NCBI RefSeq assembly: GCF_947500045.1
Contig: NZ_CANMQQ010000003.1
Location: 372,001-436,000 of the forward strand
Reading direction: 5' to 3'
Length of the DNA stretch: 64,000 nt
DNA from: an uncultured Ruegeria sp.
Lineage (GTDB): Bacteria; Pseudomonadota; Alphaproteobacteria; Rhodobacterales; Rhodobacteraceae
Position 1 is the first letter of the stretch, and every line of letters starts with the position of its first letter. Below the pieces are notes generated by a model. The model made no database searches. It had not been told where the DNA came from and saw nothing but the letters and a program-made list of their open reading frames with translations. Shown here in pieces: positions 27,381 through 36,247 of this stretch. The position numbers were made by a program, and so were the translations under genes.

Positions 27381-28565
27381 ATGTTCCTGCCCTTTTTCGA
27401 AAACCTCCGAAACACCGGTATCCCCGTTTCCTTGCGCGAATACTTGACCTTTCTGGAGGGGATGAAAAAGGGCCTGGCCACCTATGATGTTGAGGCGTTC
27501 TACTATCTCGCCCGCGTGTCCATGGTGAAGGACGAGCGCAACATCGACAAATTCGACCGCGCCTTTGCCGCCAGTTTTGAAGGCCTGGGTGAAATCAGTC
27601 TCGACCAGGTGTTGGAAGCCGTTGATATTCCCGCTGAGTGGCTGAAGAAGATGGCCGAAAAGCACCTGTCCGAAGAAGAAAAGGCCGAGATCGAGGCACT
27701 TGGCGGTTTCGACAAACTGATGGAGACACTGCGCGAGCGCCTCAAGGACCAGCAAAGCCGCCATCAGGGTGGCAACAAGTGGATCGGGACCGCAGGAACC
27801 TCACCATTCGGTGCCTATGGCTATAACCCCGAAGGCGTCCGCATCGGTCAGAGTGAAAGTCGTCACCAACGCGCGGTCAAGGTCTGGGACAAGCGTGAAT
27901 TCAAGAACCTCGACGACACAGTCGAACTGGGCACGCGCAACATCAAAGTTGCCCTGAAACGTTTGCGCCGCTGGGCGCGTGAAGGCGCGGTGGAAGAGCT
28001 GGATTTGGATGGCACGATCCGCGCCACTGCCGAGCACGGTTATCTGGACGTCAAGACCCGCCCCGAGCGTCATAACGCCGTCAAGGTGCTGCTGTTTTTG
28101 GACGTGGGCGGTTCTATGGACCCGCATATCAAGGTGGTGGAAGAGCTGTTCTCGGCCGCGCGAACCGAGTTCAAGCATCTGGAATACTACTACTTCCACA
28201 ACTGCCTGTATGAAGGCGTCTGGCGCGACAATCACCGCCGCTGGGACCAGCAGACCCCGACACATGTGGTGCTGCGCACATACGGCCCGGATTACAAATG
28301 TATTTTCGTCGGCGACGCCTCGATGAGCCCTTACGAAATCGCCTATCCCGGTGGTGCAAATGAGCATTGGAACCAGGAGGCCGGTCAGGTCTGGCTTGGG
28401 CGCGCACGGGAACAATGGGCATCAAATCTGTGGATCAATCCGGTGCCCGAAAAGTACTGGGAATACACCCATTCTATCGGAATGATCCGCGAGATTTTCG
28501 AGGATCGCATGGTGCCGATGACGCTGGCCGGGTTGGAACAGGGGATGCGGGCCCTGACGCGGTAA
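27381..28565 (+). CDS. CoxE-like VWA domain-containing protein
   Basis: 394 residues. N-terminal helical region (FFENLRNTGIPVSLREYLTF) typical of CoxE-like proteins, central acidic/charged linker, and a C-terminal VWA domain whose metal site reads FLDVGGSMDPH near residue 240 (the first Ser of D-x-S-x-S is replaced by Gly), followed by IFVGDASMSPYEI. Works with MoxR-type ATPases in enzyme maturation. Last gene of the MoxR-GNAT-DUF2927-small protein-VWA run. Confidence 0.88.
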   Translation: MFLPFFENLRNTGIPVSLREYLTFLEGMKKGLATYDVEAFYYLARVSMVKDERNIDKFDRAFAASFEGLGEISLDQVLEAVDIPAEWLKKMAEKHLSEEEKAEIEALGGFDKLMETLRERLKDQQSRHQGGNKWIGTAGTSPFGAYGYNPEGVRIGQSESRHQRAVKVWDKREFKNLDDTVELGTRNIKVALKRLRRWAREGAVEELDLDGTIRATAEHGYLDVKTRPERHNAVKVLLFLDVGGSMDPHIKVVEELFSAARTEFKHLEYYYFHNCLYEGVWRDNHRRWDQQTPTHVVLRTYGPDYKCIFVGDASMSPYEIAYPGGANEHWNQEAGQVWLGRAREQWASNLWINPVPEKYWEYTHSIGMIREIFEDRMVPMTLAGLEQGMRALTR

Positions 28566-28674
28566 ACCGCTTCTCTTACCGTCGACGCCAAGCATTGAGT
28601 TTGTAAGTGCTTTCTGGCACCAATAAGTTATCGCTTAATTATTTCATTCATCCCAGTTTTCAAAGGATACCGCG

Positions 28675-29010
28675 ATGTCTTTTCCCGAATTTATCACAAA
28701 TTTCCCCGGCATCGACGTGCCCTTTCCCGAAGATGTTGTCACCACTGCGGTGGTAAAATCTGACTCTGGGTTGGTCGCATTCTTCACATTCCACAAAGAC
28801 ATGGAGCTTCCAATGCATGCGCATGGCGCCCAGTGGGGAACTGTCGTTGAGGGAGAGATCGAACTCACCATTGGTGGATCGACCAGGATTTACAGACCCG
28901 GTGACAGCTATTCCATTCCAGCCGGGGTCGAGCATGGGGCGAATATCAAGGCTGGCGCAAAAGTCATTGATGTTTTTGAAGAGGCTGACCGCTACGCTCT
29001 CAAAGGTTAA
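28675..29010 (+). CDS. cupin domain-containing protein
   Basis: A 111-residue single-domain cupin: motif 1 around LPMHAHGAQWGTVVEGEIEL (His pair and Glu) and motif 2 PGDSYSIPAGVEHGA. These suit a bound divalent metal. Function not determinable. AAAGGAT lies 6 to 7 bases before the ATG. Probably followed in transcription by the lipocalin-like gene. Confidence 0.82.
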   Translation: MSFPEFITNFPGIDVPFPEDVVTTAVVKSDSGLVAFFTFHKDMELPMHAHGAQWGTVVEGEIELTIGGSTRIYRPGDSYSIPAGVEHGANIKAGAKVIDVFEEADRYALKG

Positions 29011-29106
29011 AGCCCGCGCAAGACATCGGGCATATGAGATCATGGCCTCGCCGGTTCTCGATTATAAGCGACGGTCTGGTGCTGCAAGAAACGGAAGGCT
29101 CATCTG

Positions 29107-29541
29107 GTGCACAAACCAACCCCGCTGATCGGAACATGGTCCCTGATTGATTGGTATAACGAGACGGAAACCGGCGAGCGCCTGTATCCGCTTGGTCCGA
29201 ACGCCACAGGTTACATCAGCTACTCTCAAGATGGTTTTGTCTTTGTACATATGATGGCCTCTGATCGGGTATCGTTTGAGACAAGTGATCCATTTGGAGG
29301 TTCTACGGCCGAGGATTCCAAGGCCTATAAGACGCAGATCACCTATGCAGGGCGGTACGAATATCACGGGGATCACGTGATACATCATGTCACACAGGCT
29401 TCGTTCCCGAACTGGATCGGGACAGAACAGGTTCGTCAGGTCTCATTTTCCGGTCAGAACCTTCACCTCAGCGCCACAAACGCCGTCTTTCAAGGGCAAA
29501 AGGTCAACGCGTTTGTTGAATGGAGACGGGCGGTAACTTGA
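29107..29541 (+). CDS. lipocalin-like domain protein
   Basis: A 144-residue protein starting with GTG (GGAAGG upstream). The pattern LIGTWSLIDWYNETETGER, GYISYSQDGFVFVHMM and YAGRYEYHGDHVIHHV matches small lipocalin-like barrels found in bacteria, sometimes beside cupins. No signal peptide, so cytoplasmic. Ligand unknown. Confidence 0.75.
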   Translation: MHKPTPLIGTWSLIDWYNETETGERLYPLGPNATGYISYSQDGFVFVHMMASDRVSFETSDPFGGSTAEDSKAYKTQITYAGRYEYHGDHVIHHVTQASFPNWIGTEQVRQVSFSGQNLHLSATNAVFQGQKVNAFVEWRRAVT

Positions 29542-29621
29542 ACTAGCCGCCGGGAAACCGGCCGATTGGCAATTCTGTGATTTTCATTGCCCTTGCGGCG
29601 CGGTGCCCCCATATCTAACCC

Positions 29622-30311
29622 ATGCTTCGCCTAACACCAATCCTTCTGGCTATCGCCTATGCCGTTGTGATGTACCGAATTTCGGTCTGGCGGACGCATC
29701 GCGAGCTGGACGTAAAATCAACCGAGTTGGCTGACCCCGCGCTCAAGCGGATGACAGACCGGTTAGCGGCGGCTTTGGAAATCGACCGGGTGCCAGTCTA
29801 CATCTACGAAATTGATCCGGTGAACGGGCTGGCCGCGCCGGATGGGCGAATATTCATCACGCGCGGGTTCTATCGCAAATTTGGAAATGGCGAAGTTTCC
29901 GCCGAAGAAATGGCCAGCGTCATCGCGCATGAGCTGGGCCATGTCGCCCTTGGCCACGCGCGGAAGCGGATGATTGATTTCTCAGGTCAGAATGCATTGC
30001 GGGCGGCATTGATGATGCTGCTAAATCGTTTCATCCCGTTCATCGGTGCGTGGATCGCGAATATGCTGACCCATCTACTCGCCTCTCGCCTTTCACGAAG
30101 TGATGAATACGAAGCAGATGAATATGCCGCTGCGCTGTTGACCAAGGCCGGAATCGGGATCGGGCCGCAGAAGTCGTTGTTCCATAAGCTCGAGGATCTG
30201 ACGCAGCAGCGTGCAGGTGTGGTTCCGGCTTGGCTGATGAGCCATCCGAAGACGGATGAGCGGATTGCTGCGCTGGAGGTTCTGGAACAGAAATGGGGCA
30301 CAGGTAGATAG
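29622..30311 (+). CDS. M48-family zinc metallopeptidase
   Basis: 229 residues: N-terminal membrane helix (about 4-21), then a peptidase domain with the zinc motif HELGH at 103-107 (IAHELGHVALGH) and the downstream Glu in RSDEYEADEYAA. A hydrophobic stretch (LMMLLNRFIPFIGAWIA) lies between them. It ends with the SHPKTDERIAALE motif of this family, seen in Loi or HtpX-like proteases. Substrate unknown. A hairpin repeat element follows nine bases after the stop. Confidence 0.85.
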   Translation: MLRLTPILLAIAYAVVMYRISVWRTHRELDVKSTELADPALKRMTDRLAAALEIDRVPVYIYEIDPVNGLAAPDGRIFITRGFYRKFGNGEVSAEEMASVIAHELGHVALGHARKRMIDFSGQNALRAALMMLLNRFIPFIGAWIANMLTHLLASRLSRSDEYEADEYAAALLTKAGIGIGPQKSLFHKLEDLTQQRAGVVPAWLMSHPKTDERIAALEVLEQKWGTGR

Positions 30312-30319
30312 GTTCGGAT

Positions 30320-30375
30320 GCGAGGGCCAGCCCCTCGCGCTCCCCGAGGTATTTATTGCCAGATGAAAGGGATCC
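30320..30375 (+). repeat. dispersed hairpin-plus-core repeat, copy 3
   Basis: Hairpin GCGAGGG-CCAGC-CCCTCGC (30320-30338), then CTCCCCGAGG and the core GGTATTTATTGCCAGATGAA, ending AGGGATCC at 30375. Compared with copy 1 the core has two differences. It sits between the M48 gene and the convergent PIN gene. Confidence 0.8.
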
Positions 30376-30379
30376 CGCG

Positions 30380-30922
30380 CTAACTGGTGAGGGCTTTACC
30401 CAAACGAGGCAGGCGGGCTTTTTTCATAAGTGCGCGCAAAGTCCATTGATTGCCGGACAGTCGGTTGGCCTCGGATAGTACGGTGTCGGCAACTTGGGTC
30501 ACTCCGTCTGGGTCAGTCAGCCAAAAGCCATGCAGGAAACCATCTGGATCGTGCCGGTTGAGCCCTTCGTCTGCGAGAAGATTCTTAGGGAAATCCTTTG
30601 CATTGACGGTAACGATGACATCGGCTGAGCTGGCAACCGCCGTTGCCAGAACATGGATATCACCCGCATCCGGCAACCACAGGCGTTGTTCCGTTCCGGG
30701 TGCTGCGGGGTGCGTCGCATTTGCCCAATTGGCCTGAACCAGTGCGATTTCAGCGCGCGCCTGCGCCTCGCCTTCGGGGCCGAGTTTGCGGGCCGCGCGA
30801 GCCCATTCTTCGAGGATACGCGCAGACCAAACGGGGGTGAAATGGCCGAGCTTGGCAGCCCCAAGCAACATCTCTCGCATCACCGTTGGATAGATGACGC
30901 AGGTATCCAGAACTGCTTTCAC
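30380..30922 (-). CDS. PIN domain-containing protein
   Basis: 180 residues with the PIN nuclease fold: Asp6 in AVLDTCVIYP, a Glu in ILEEWARAA, and Asp residues in LPDAGDIHVLATA and VTVNAKDFP. These acidic positions suit Mg-dependent RNase activity. No antitoxin gene precedes it; instead its GTG start shares GTGA with the stop of the methyltransferase gene, so it is more likely a housekeeping-type PIN protein than a toxin. Confidence 0.8.
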   Translation of the reverse strand: MKAVLDTCVIYPTVMREMLLGAAKLGHFTPVWSARILEEWARAARKLGPEGEAQARAEIALVQANWANATHPAAPGTEQRLWLPDAGDIHVLATAVASSADVIVTVNAKDFPKNLLADEGLNRHDPDGFLHGFWLTDPDGVTQVADTVLSEANRLSGNQWTLRALMKKARLPRLGKALTS

Positions 30923-32121
30923 AGCCGGTAGAACACTGCTTTGAGATAGCCGCTTTCGGCCAGCTGCGGCAGCTGCGGATGATCCGGGCCGGCAAAGCCT
31001 GTGTGGATCAGTTGGGCCTGCCGCCCTGCCCGTCCGATCCCCCGCGCTGAGGCATCGCGGAACCGTCCCAAATCAGCGGCGTGTGAACAGGAACAGAGGC
31101 CAAGGTAGCCGCCCGGCTTGACCAGTTGGGCGGCAAGACGTGCGATACGTTCATAGGCGCGCAGACCTGCGTCTAACGCTTGTTTCGACGGCGCAAAGGC
31201 CGGAGGATCACAGATGACAATATCGAATGTCGCGCCCTCTTCGCCCAGATTGGTCAAAACCTCGAAAGCATCGCCTTGTCGGGTTTGGAAGCGGTCAGCA
31301 AATCCAGACGCATGGGCGCCGCTGGTTGCCAACTCCAGCGCCGCTGCAGATCCGTCGACTGAAAGCGCCTGCGCGGCACCGCCTGCCAGCATCGCCAGAC
31401 CGAAGCCACCGACATGGCTGAACACATCCAGCACATGCGCGCCGGGGTGAACCAGCTTGGCAGCAAAGGCATGGTTGGGACGCTGGTCATAGAACAGGCC
31501 GGTTTTCTGCCCATCGGTCAGATCGGCCATATAGGTCGCTCCATTCATTGGCACCGGCAGAGGTTCCTCGGGTGCGGTGCCGTGCAGGGTCAGGCTTGTG
31601 TCGTCCAAACCTTCCAACCAGCGCGTGCGGCCTGAGGCATTTTTCAACACGGTGCTGACCCCGGTCACCTTGACGAGCGCATCGGTCAGCGCATCCAGAT
31701 GCGCCTCGGCCCAGGCGGCGTTTGGCTGGATCACGCAAGCCTCGCCGAACCGGTCGATAATGACGCCCGGGAATCCATCCGCCTCGGCATGGATCAGACG
31801 GTAGTAAGGCGCATCAAACAAGTTTTCACGCATCTCAAGTGCATGGCGCAGGCGCGTTTCGAACCAATCTGCGTCCAATTGCGCCTTGATGTCCCGATCC
31901 AGCACTCGGCACATGATTTTTGATGCTGGGTTCACCGCAACCAGAGCAATTGGTGCGCGCTTATCATCTTCGAGGACTGCCAAAGCTCCGGTCTCGATTT
32001 TGCGGGTCCGGCGGTCGGTCACGATGTCATTGGCATAGACCCAGGGAAACCCGTGTCTCAGGCCACGCGCGTTGGCCTTGGGTTTCAAACGAATACGGGG
32101 GCGCTCGGATGAATTTGTCAT
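30919..32121 (-). CDS. class I SAM-dependent rRNA methyltransferase, RlmI-like
   Basis: 400 residues: N-terminal PUA domain (about 1-80, RLKPKANARGLRHGFPWVYA), then the SAM-binding fold with DVFSHVGGFGLAMLAGG, the loop ICDPPAFAPSK (motif IV) and LCSCSHA. RlmI methylates cytosine 1962 (C5) of 23S rRNA in E. coli; RlmI-like is the safe call. Overlaps the downstream PIN gene by four bases. Confidence 0.85.
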   Translation of the reverse strand: MTNSSERPRIRLKPKANARGLRHGFPWVYANDIVTDRRTRKIETGALAVLEDDKRAPIALVAVNPASKIMCRVLDRDIKAQLDADWFETRLRHALEMRENLFDAPYYRLIHAEADGFPGVIIDRFGEACVIQPNAAWAEAHLDALTDALVKVTGVSTVLKNASGRTRWLEGLDDTSLTLHGTAPEEPLPVPMNGATYMADLTDGQKTGLFYDQRPNHAFAAKLVHPGAHVLDVFSHVGGFGLAMLAGGAAQALSVDGSAAALELATSGAHASGFADRFQTRQGDAFEVLTNLGEEGATFDIVICDPPAFAPSKQALDAGLRAYERIARLAAQLVKPGGYLGLCSCSHAADLGRFRDASARGIGRAGRQAQLIHTGFAGPDHPQLPQLAESGYLKAVFYRL

Positions 32122-32162
32122 GGCGCCCTCATAGTCGCGAATGCGAAGCGGTAAAAGCCCTG

Positions 32163-32435
32163 TTATCGGTTGCGATTACGCCAGCCGCCACGCCGTCTGG
32201 GCGCTTGAGCAGCCTGCAACCCTTCGGCCAGAACCTGTGTCATCGGATGATCTGCAGCCTGAGATGAATAGATCGAATGCAAACCGATCAGAGCCTGTTG
32301 CTGATCGCGTTCTTCTGGCAGGCTTAGCGCCCAATCCAGGAAGATGCTGCGGCATTCGGGCAAGGTGATGCCGTCGATGCGATACGCCTCGCGGATCAGG
32401 CCTTTGTGATCGTTTGGATCATCACTGCGTGCCAT
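32163..32435 (-). CDS. small hypothetical protein downstream of glnE
   Basis: 90 residues, mostly helical, with the motif YRIDGITLPECRSIFLDWALSL and an Arg-rich C-terminus. The ATG at 32435 lies inside the end of glnE (14-base overlap), with GGGGAG seven bases upstream, which supports translation. Function not recognised; coupled with glnE by position. Confidence 0.65.
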   Translation of the reverse strand: MARSDDPNDHKGLIREAYRIDGITLPECRSIFLDWALSLPEERDQQQALIGLHSIYSSQAADHPMTQVLAEGLQAAQAPRRRGGWRNRNR

Positions 32436-35214
32436 CTTCATTCTCCCCGACCACGCTGCCAATCAATTGGGCGGCGATGCTGTAACTGTCCTGCAACGCG
32501 GATTGTAGCTTCTCGACCCGATCAAATCCGGTGGCTCGGCACAGGAAGGCAGTCCCCCCCTCACCGATCTTATCGGCCTCGATCGTCTTTCCCGACAGCA
32601 GCCGCGCTGCACATTGCACCGACCAGCATAGATCGTAACAGTCCTTGAGGGTTTGCGCCTGCGCGACATCCAGCAACCCGGCAGCGACCGCGCCGTCCAG
32701 ACCCGAAGGAACATCGCGCTGTGGGAACCCGGCCAGCAACGCCCCGGATTCGGCCAACAGTTCGATATCCATCATCCGGCCCGGCCCGTTCTTGGCGTCC
32801 CATACCCCAGCAGGCGCCTTGGCGGCGGCCAGCCTACCGCGCATATCCGCGACCTCTTTCAGTACCTTTTTTCGGTCGCGCGGGCGCGACAAGAATTCGG
32901 TGCGGAAGGTTTCGATATCCTTGGCCAGATCGGTGTTCCCTGCGACCACATCGGCGCGGGTCAGCGCCAGATGTTCCCAAACCCAGGCCTCATTCTGCTG
33001 ATAGTTGGTGAAACTGGCCCAACTGGTGGCTACCGGCCCCTGATTGCCCGACGGTCGCAAGCGCATGTCGACCTCATATAGACGCCCTTGCGACATCGGC
33101 GCGCTTAGCGCTGTGATCAAAGCCTGGGTAAAACGGGCAAAATATGTCCGTGTGGCCAGCGGGCGGGGGCCGTCGGACATATCCTGATCCAACGGGTCAT
33201 AGATGACGATCATGTCCAGATCGGATTGTGAGTTTATCCGCCCTGCCCCAAGCGATCCCATTCCCAATACCGCAGCGCCACGCCCCGGTGCAGGGCCATG
33301 TTTTTTTGCAAATTCTTCCACGACACAGGGCAGCACCGCGGCGATTACGGCCTTTGCCAGCTCGGCATATTGTTGCCCGGCTTGCCCCCCGTCGATCAGT
33401 CCGCGCAGATGATGAACGCCGATGCGAAAGTGCCATTCTTTGCACCAGCGGCGCGCCAGATCGAGCCGCGTTTCATAGTCGCTTTCTTCCGCCAAAGCGT
33501 GGGCAAGTTCGGCTTGCAACGTCGCCCGACCGGGCCAGTCACTAAAGAAACTGCCGCCGATCACCGCGTCGAAGACAGAGGCATTGCCCGACAGATGGGT
33601 GGCGAGCGCGTGCGAAGTACCGACAATGTCGATCAGCAGGTCGATCAGTTGCGGGTTCGCCTCGAACAAGGAAAACAGCTGTACCCCTGCCGGCAGTCCC
33701 GAAAGAAACCCATCCAATGCCAGCAGCGCTTCTTCAGGTTTCGCGGTCTTTGCCAATCGCGACAGCAGTTCGGGCTTAAGACGTTCGAATATCCGAGCCC
33801 CACGCTGCGACCGAAGTGCGGGATAGGCGGGCCAGCGGGCCAGCACGCCCTTGTCGAACTCGACCTCCTGCACCTGCGTGGGCGATGCACCTGGACCGGG
33901 GGCAAAGAATCCTTCGGTCAGCTCGTGCACTTCCGTCAGGCGGCGGGTCAAATCAGTGGTCAGTTCATCGCTGCTGATGCCCATCAGGCAGGCGACCCGT
34001 TCGATGCCGTCCTCTGAGTTCGGAATTTTATGGGTTTGCGCGTCATGTACCATCTGGATGCGATGCTCGACCTCGCGATGGGCGCGATAATGATCCGTAA
34101 GTTTCTCGGCAACATCGGCGGGCACCCAGCCTTTCGACGCCAGCGCCGCCAAACCGGGCACAGTTCCGCGCACCCGCAAGTCTGGATCGCGACCACCGGC
34201 GATTAACTGTCGGGTCTGAGTAAAAAACTCGATCTCGCGAATACCGCCCTGCCCCAACTTCATATCGTGACCGGGGATCGAAAGGCTACCGCCCGTCCCT
34301 TTGTTCTCACGTATGCGCAGACGCATGTCATGGGCATCCTGGATGGCAGCAAAATCCAGATGCCGCCGCCAAACAAACGGGCGCAACGTGTCCAGAAACC
34401 GCTGCCCCGCGGCAATATCCCCGGCACAGGGGCGCGCTTTGATATAAGCTGCACGCTCCCACGTGCGGCCAAGGCTTTCATAATATCGCTCTGCTGCTTC
34501 CAACGCCAAACAAACCGGAGTGACCGCCGGGTCGGGGCGTAGGCGAAGATCCGTGCGAAAGACGTATCCATCCGCCGTTTTATCGCTGAGGGTCGCGCAG
34601 AAATTCCGTGTGGCGCGCACCATCCCCTGCCGCGCGTCAAAGAAGTCATCAGGGTCAAATCTGGTCTCATCGAACATCACGATCAGATCAATATCAGAGC
34701 TGTAGTTCAGCTCGTGCGCCCCCATTTTACCCATGGCAAGAATGACCATACCGGCAGCAGTTTCGACGTCATCCTCGACCATGCCGGGCAGTTTCCCACG
34801 CCGGATCAACGCTGCAATTTCGGTCTTAGCTGCTACGTCGGCCGCCAACGCTCCAAAATCGGTCAGCACGGTCGTGACCTTTTCCAACGGCCAAGCACCG
34901 GCCAAATCCGCAAGCGCCGTCAGCAAAGCCATGCGCCGTTTCGCCTGCCGAAGACCAGGTTTCAACAGGTCCGGGGATAGTTTGCGCACCTCCTCCATCA
35001 CGTCTGCCAATGCTAGATCCGGCTGATGCAACGCTTGCGGCAGCCAACCCTGCTCTTGATCGATCAACGCTTTGAGGTAGGGGCTGGAGCCCGCGGTGCC
35101 TTCGATCAATTCGCCTTGTTCGGCAGTCAACTCGGGTAGCGCTGCGCGTGTCTCTTGCCCCAGTTCGGTATGAAAGGCACGCGGCAGGCGGTTAATTACA
35201 AGTGCCTGGCTCAT
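32422..35214 (-). CDS. glnE: bifunctional glutamine synthetase adenylyltransferase/deadenylyltransferase
   Basis: Adds or removes AMP on glutamine synthetase in response to PII proteins and nitrogen state. 930 residues with two nucleotidyltransferase domains: the N-terminal deadenylylase with YSSDIDLIVMFD and the C-terminal adenylylase with SQSDLDMIVIYD, each preceded by a Gly-rich strand (MGKMGAHELN; LGMGSLGAGRIN). Length normal. The start ATG overlaps the stop of the DUF4440 gene (ATGA). Confidence 0.94.
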   Translation of the reverse strand: MSQALVINRLPRAFHTELGQETRAALPELTAEQGELIEGTAGSSPYLKALIDQEQGWLPQALHQPDLALADVMEEVRKLSPDLLKPGLRQAKRRMALLTALADLAGAWPLEKVTTVLTDFGALAADVAAKTEIAALIRRGKLPGMVEDDVETAAGMVILAMGKMGAHELNYSSDIDLIVMFDETRFDPDDFFDARQGMVRATRNFCATLSDKTADGYVFRTDLRLRPDPAVTPVCLALEAAERYYESLGRTWERAAYIKARPCAGDIAAGQRFLDTLRPFVWRRHLDFAAIQDAHDMRLRIRENKGTGGSLSIPGHDMKLGQGGIREIEFFTQTRQLIAGGRDPDLRVRGTVPGLAALASKGWVPADVAEKLTDHYRAHREVEHRIQMVHDAQTHKIPNSEDGIERVACLMGISSDELTTDLTRRLTEVHELTEGFFAPGPGASPTQVQEVEFDKGVLARWPAYPALRSQRGARIFERLKPELLSRLAKTAKPEEALLALDGFLSGLPAGVQLFSLFEANPQLIDLLIDIVGTSHALATHLSGNASVFDAVIGGSFFSDWPGRATLQAELAHALAEESDYETRLDLARRWCKEWHFRIGVHHLRGLIDGGQAGQQYAELAKAVIAAVLPCVVEEFAKKHGPAPGRGAAVLGMGSLGAGRINSQSDLDMIVIYDPLDQDMSDGPRPLATRTYFARFTQALITALSAPMSQGRLYEVDMRLRPSGNQGPVATSWASFTNYQQNEAWVWEHLALTRADVVAGNTDLAKDIETFRTEFLSRPRDRKKVLKEVADMRGRLAAAKAPAGVWDAKNGPGRMMDIELLAESGALLAGFPQRDVPSGLDGAVAAGLLDVAQAQTLKDCYDLCWSVQCAARLLSGKTIEADKIGEGGTAFLCRATGFDRVEKLQSALQDSYSIAAQLIGSVVGENEDGTQ

Positions 35215-35624
35215 ACTTGATCCAATGGCGTATCCTGGCTGAAGCTGTTGATCCAGACGTCATGCCGCCGCTCCCACAGGGATGAGATCAGCATCGCCTC
35301 CCATGTCTCCGTATCAGGCCGCAGATAATCGGCGCGATACGAGAGCAGAACAACATCCGCCGACAACACGCGCAATCTGATATCGCTAAGTTCATATTCC
35401 TTCATCGTGGGTGCATCCGCGAACTGCCCCACGTGATCGTCGCGATTGGCAAAGCCAGATGGATAGACGCCCAGAAAATCAGGGGTCAGCAACGCCCGGT
35501 CCGCCTGAGCATTGCCTTCAACCAGCGCCGTCCACACTTGTTTCTCCAGCGAAAGGATCTGATCAAGCGTCGGGGCGGATTTGTTTTCAATATCTTGCAT
35601 GCGCTGAAATTGCGCCTGTTCCAT
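35211..35624 (-). CDS. DUF4440/SnoaL-like protein
   Basis: About 137 residues of the NTF2-like fold: ILSLEKQVWTALVEGNAQAD, LLTPDFLGVYPSGF, and a strand-rich C-terminus ending in SLWERRHDVWINSFSQDTPL. No catalytic residues are conserved enough to name. The ATG at 35624 is preferred to a TTG at 35639. Its stop overlaps the glnE start; the operon is thus DUF4440-glnE-small protein. Paired 19-bp motifs lie upstream. Confidence 0.7.
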   Translation of the reverse strand: MEQAQFQRMQDIENKSAPTLDQILSLEKQVWTALVEGNAQADRALLTPDFLGVYPSGFANRDDHVGQFADAPTMKEYELSDIRLRVLSADVVLLSYRADYLRPDTETWEAMLISSLWERRHDVWINSFSQDTPLDQV

Positions 35625-35661
35625 GACCGCGTCAACCAATCAGCTGCAACAACCCACAAAA

Positions 35662-35737
35662 TGTAAATCTTTTTCACATTCGCATCTTGCAATCCCGGTT
35701 GCCCCCTCCCATCTAGGAAATGTGAAAAGCATTTACA
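35662..35737. promoter_or_regulatory. paired inverted 19-bp motifs between divergent genes
   Basis: TGTAAATCTTTTTCACATT (35662-35680) and AATGTGAAAAGCATTTACA (35719-35737) are the same element in opposite orientation; 17 of 19 positions match after reversal. They lie in the 132-base gap between the divergent DUF4440 and DUF2852 genes, 19-38 bases from each start region. Looks like two binding sites for one regulator, or the arms of a long-spaced operator. Regulator unknown. Confidence 0.55.
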
Positions 35738-35756
35738 TCCTAACTGGAGAGAGCAA

Positions 35757-36182
35757 ATGACCGCATTGTCCGACCACACCGTTCCTCAAAATCCGGGGTG
35801 GCTGCACCGAACCGAAGCCTGGCTTGACAGCAAGGGCAAAGGCGCATGGATCGCCGCAATGGTTCTTGGCTTTATCTTCTTCTGGCCCATCGGCCTGGCC
35901 TTTCTGGCCTATATGATCTGGAGCAAACGCATGTTCAGCAAATCCTGCAGCCGTCGTTCTTCGTGGAAAGGCCACATGAGCGCGATGAAACCCTCGGGCA
36001 ACAGCGCATTCGATGCCTACAAAACCGACACTCTGGCGCGGCTTGAACGCGAACAGCAGGAGTTCGAAGCCTTCCTGCGCCGTCTGCGTGACGCTAAGGA
36101 CAAGGCCGAGTTCGACGAGTTCATGGACGAACGCGCCCGCGACAACCGCGATGATACAGAAAATGGCGAACAGCCTGCCTGA
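35757..36182 (+). CDS. DUF2852 domain-containing membrane protein
   Basis: 141 residues: one membrane helix (about 31-53, WIAAMVLGFIFFWPIGLAFL), then a cytoplasmic, charged, mainly helical tail (DTLARLEREQQEFEAFLRRL and DEFMDERARDNR). The pattern is that of DUF2852 proteins, found in many Rhodobacteraceae, without known function. GGAGAG precedes the ATG. A strong hairpin after the stop probably separates it from the RDD gene. Confidence 0.82.
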   Translation: MTALSDHTVPQNPGWLHRTEAWLDSKGKGAWIAAMVLGFIFFWPIGLAFLAYMIWSKRMFSKSCSRRSSWKGHMSAMKPSGNSAFDAYKTDTLARLEREQQEFEAFLRRLRDAKDKAEFDEFMDERARDNRDDTENGEQPA

Positions 36183-36192
36183 TCGCACCTTG

Positions 36193-36217
36193 CCCTGTCC
36201 CGATAGTCGGGACAGGG
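36193..36217 (+). terminator. hairpin after the DUF2852 gene
   Basis: An 11-bp perfect stem CCCTGTCCCGA-TAG-TCGGGACAGGG, ten bases after the stop. Only three T follow, so it may be a weak terminator or an RNA-stabilising hairpin. Confidence 0.65.
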
Positions 36218-36247
36218 TGCTTTCGCACCAGACCTGGACCAAAATAT

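Noticed and set aside
30380..30922. PIN protein as a toxin of a toxin-antitoxin pair
   Set aside because: No antitoxin-sized gene upstream; it overlaps an rRNA methyltransferase instead.
33298..34017. 239-residue frame antisense to glnE
   Set aside because: No ribosome site or family; glnE is certain here.
35662..35737. PpsR/CrtJ (TGT-N12-ACA) sites
   Set aside because: Spacing is 11 and the context is not photosynthesis genes.
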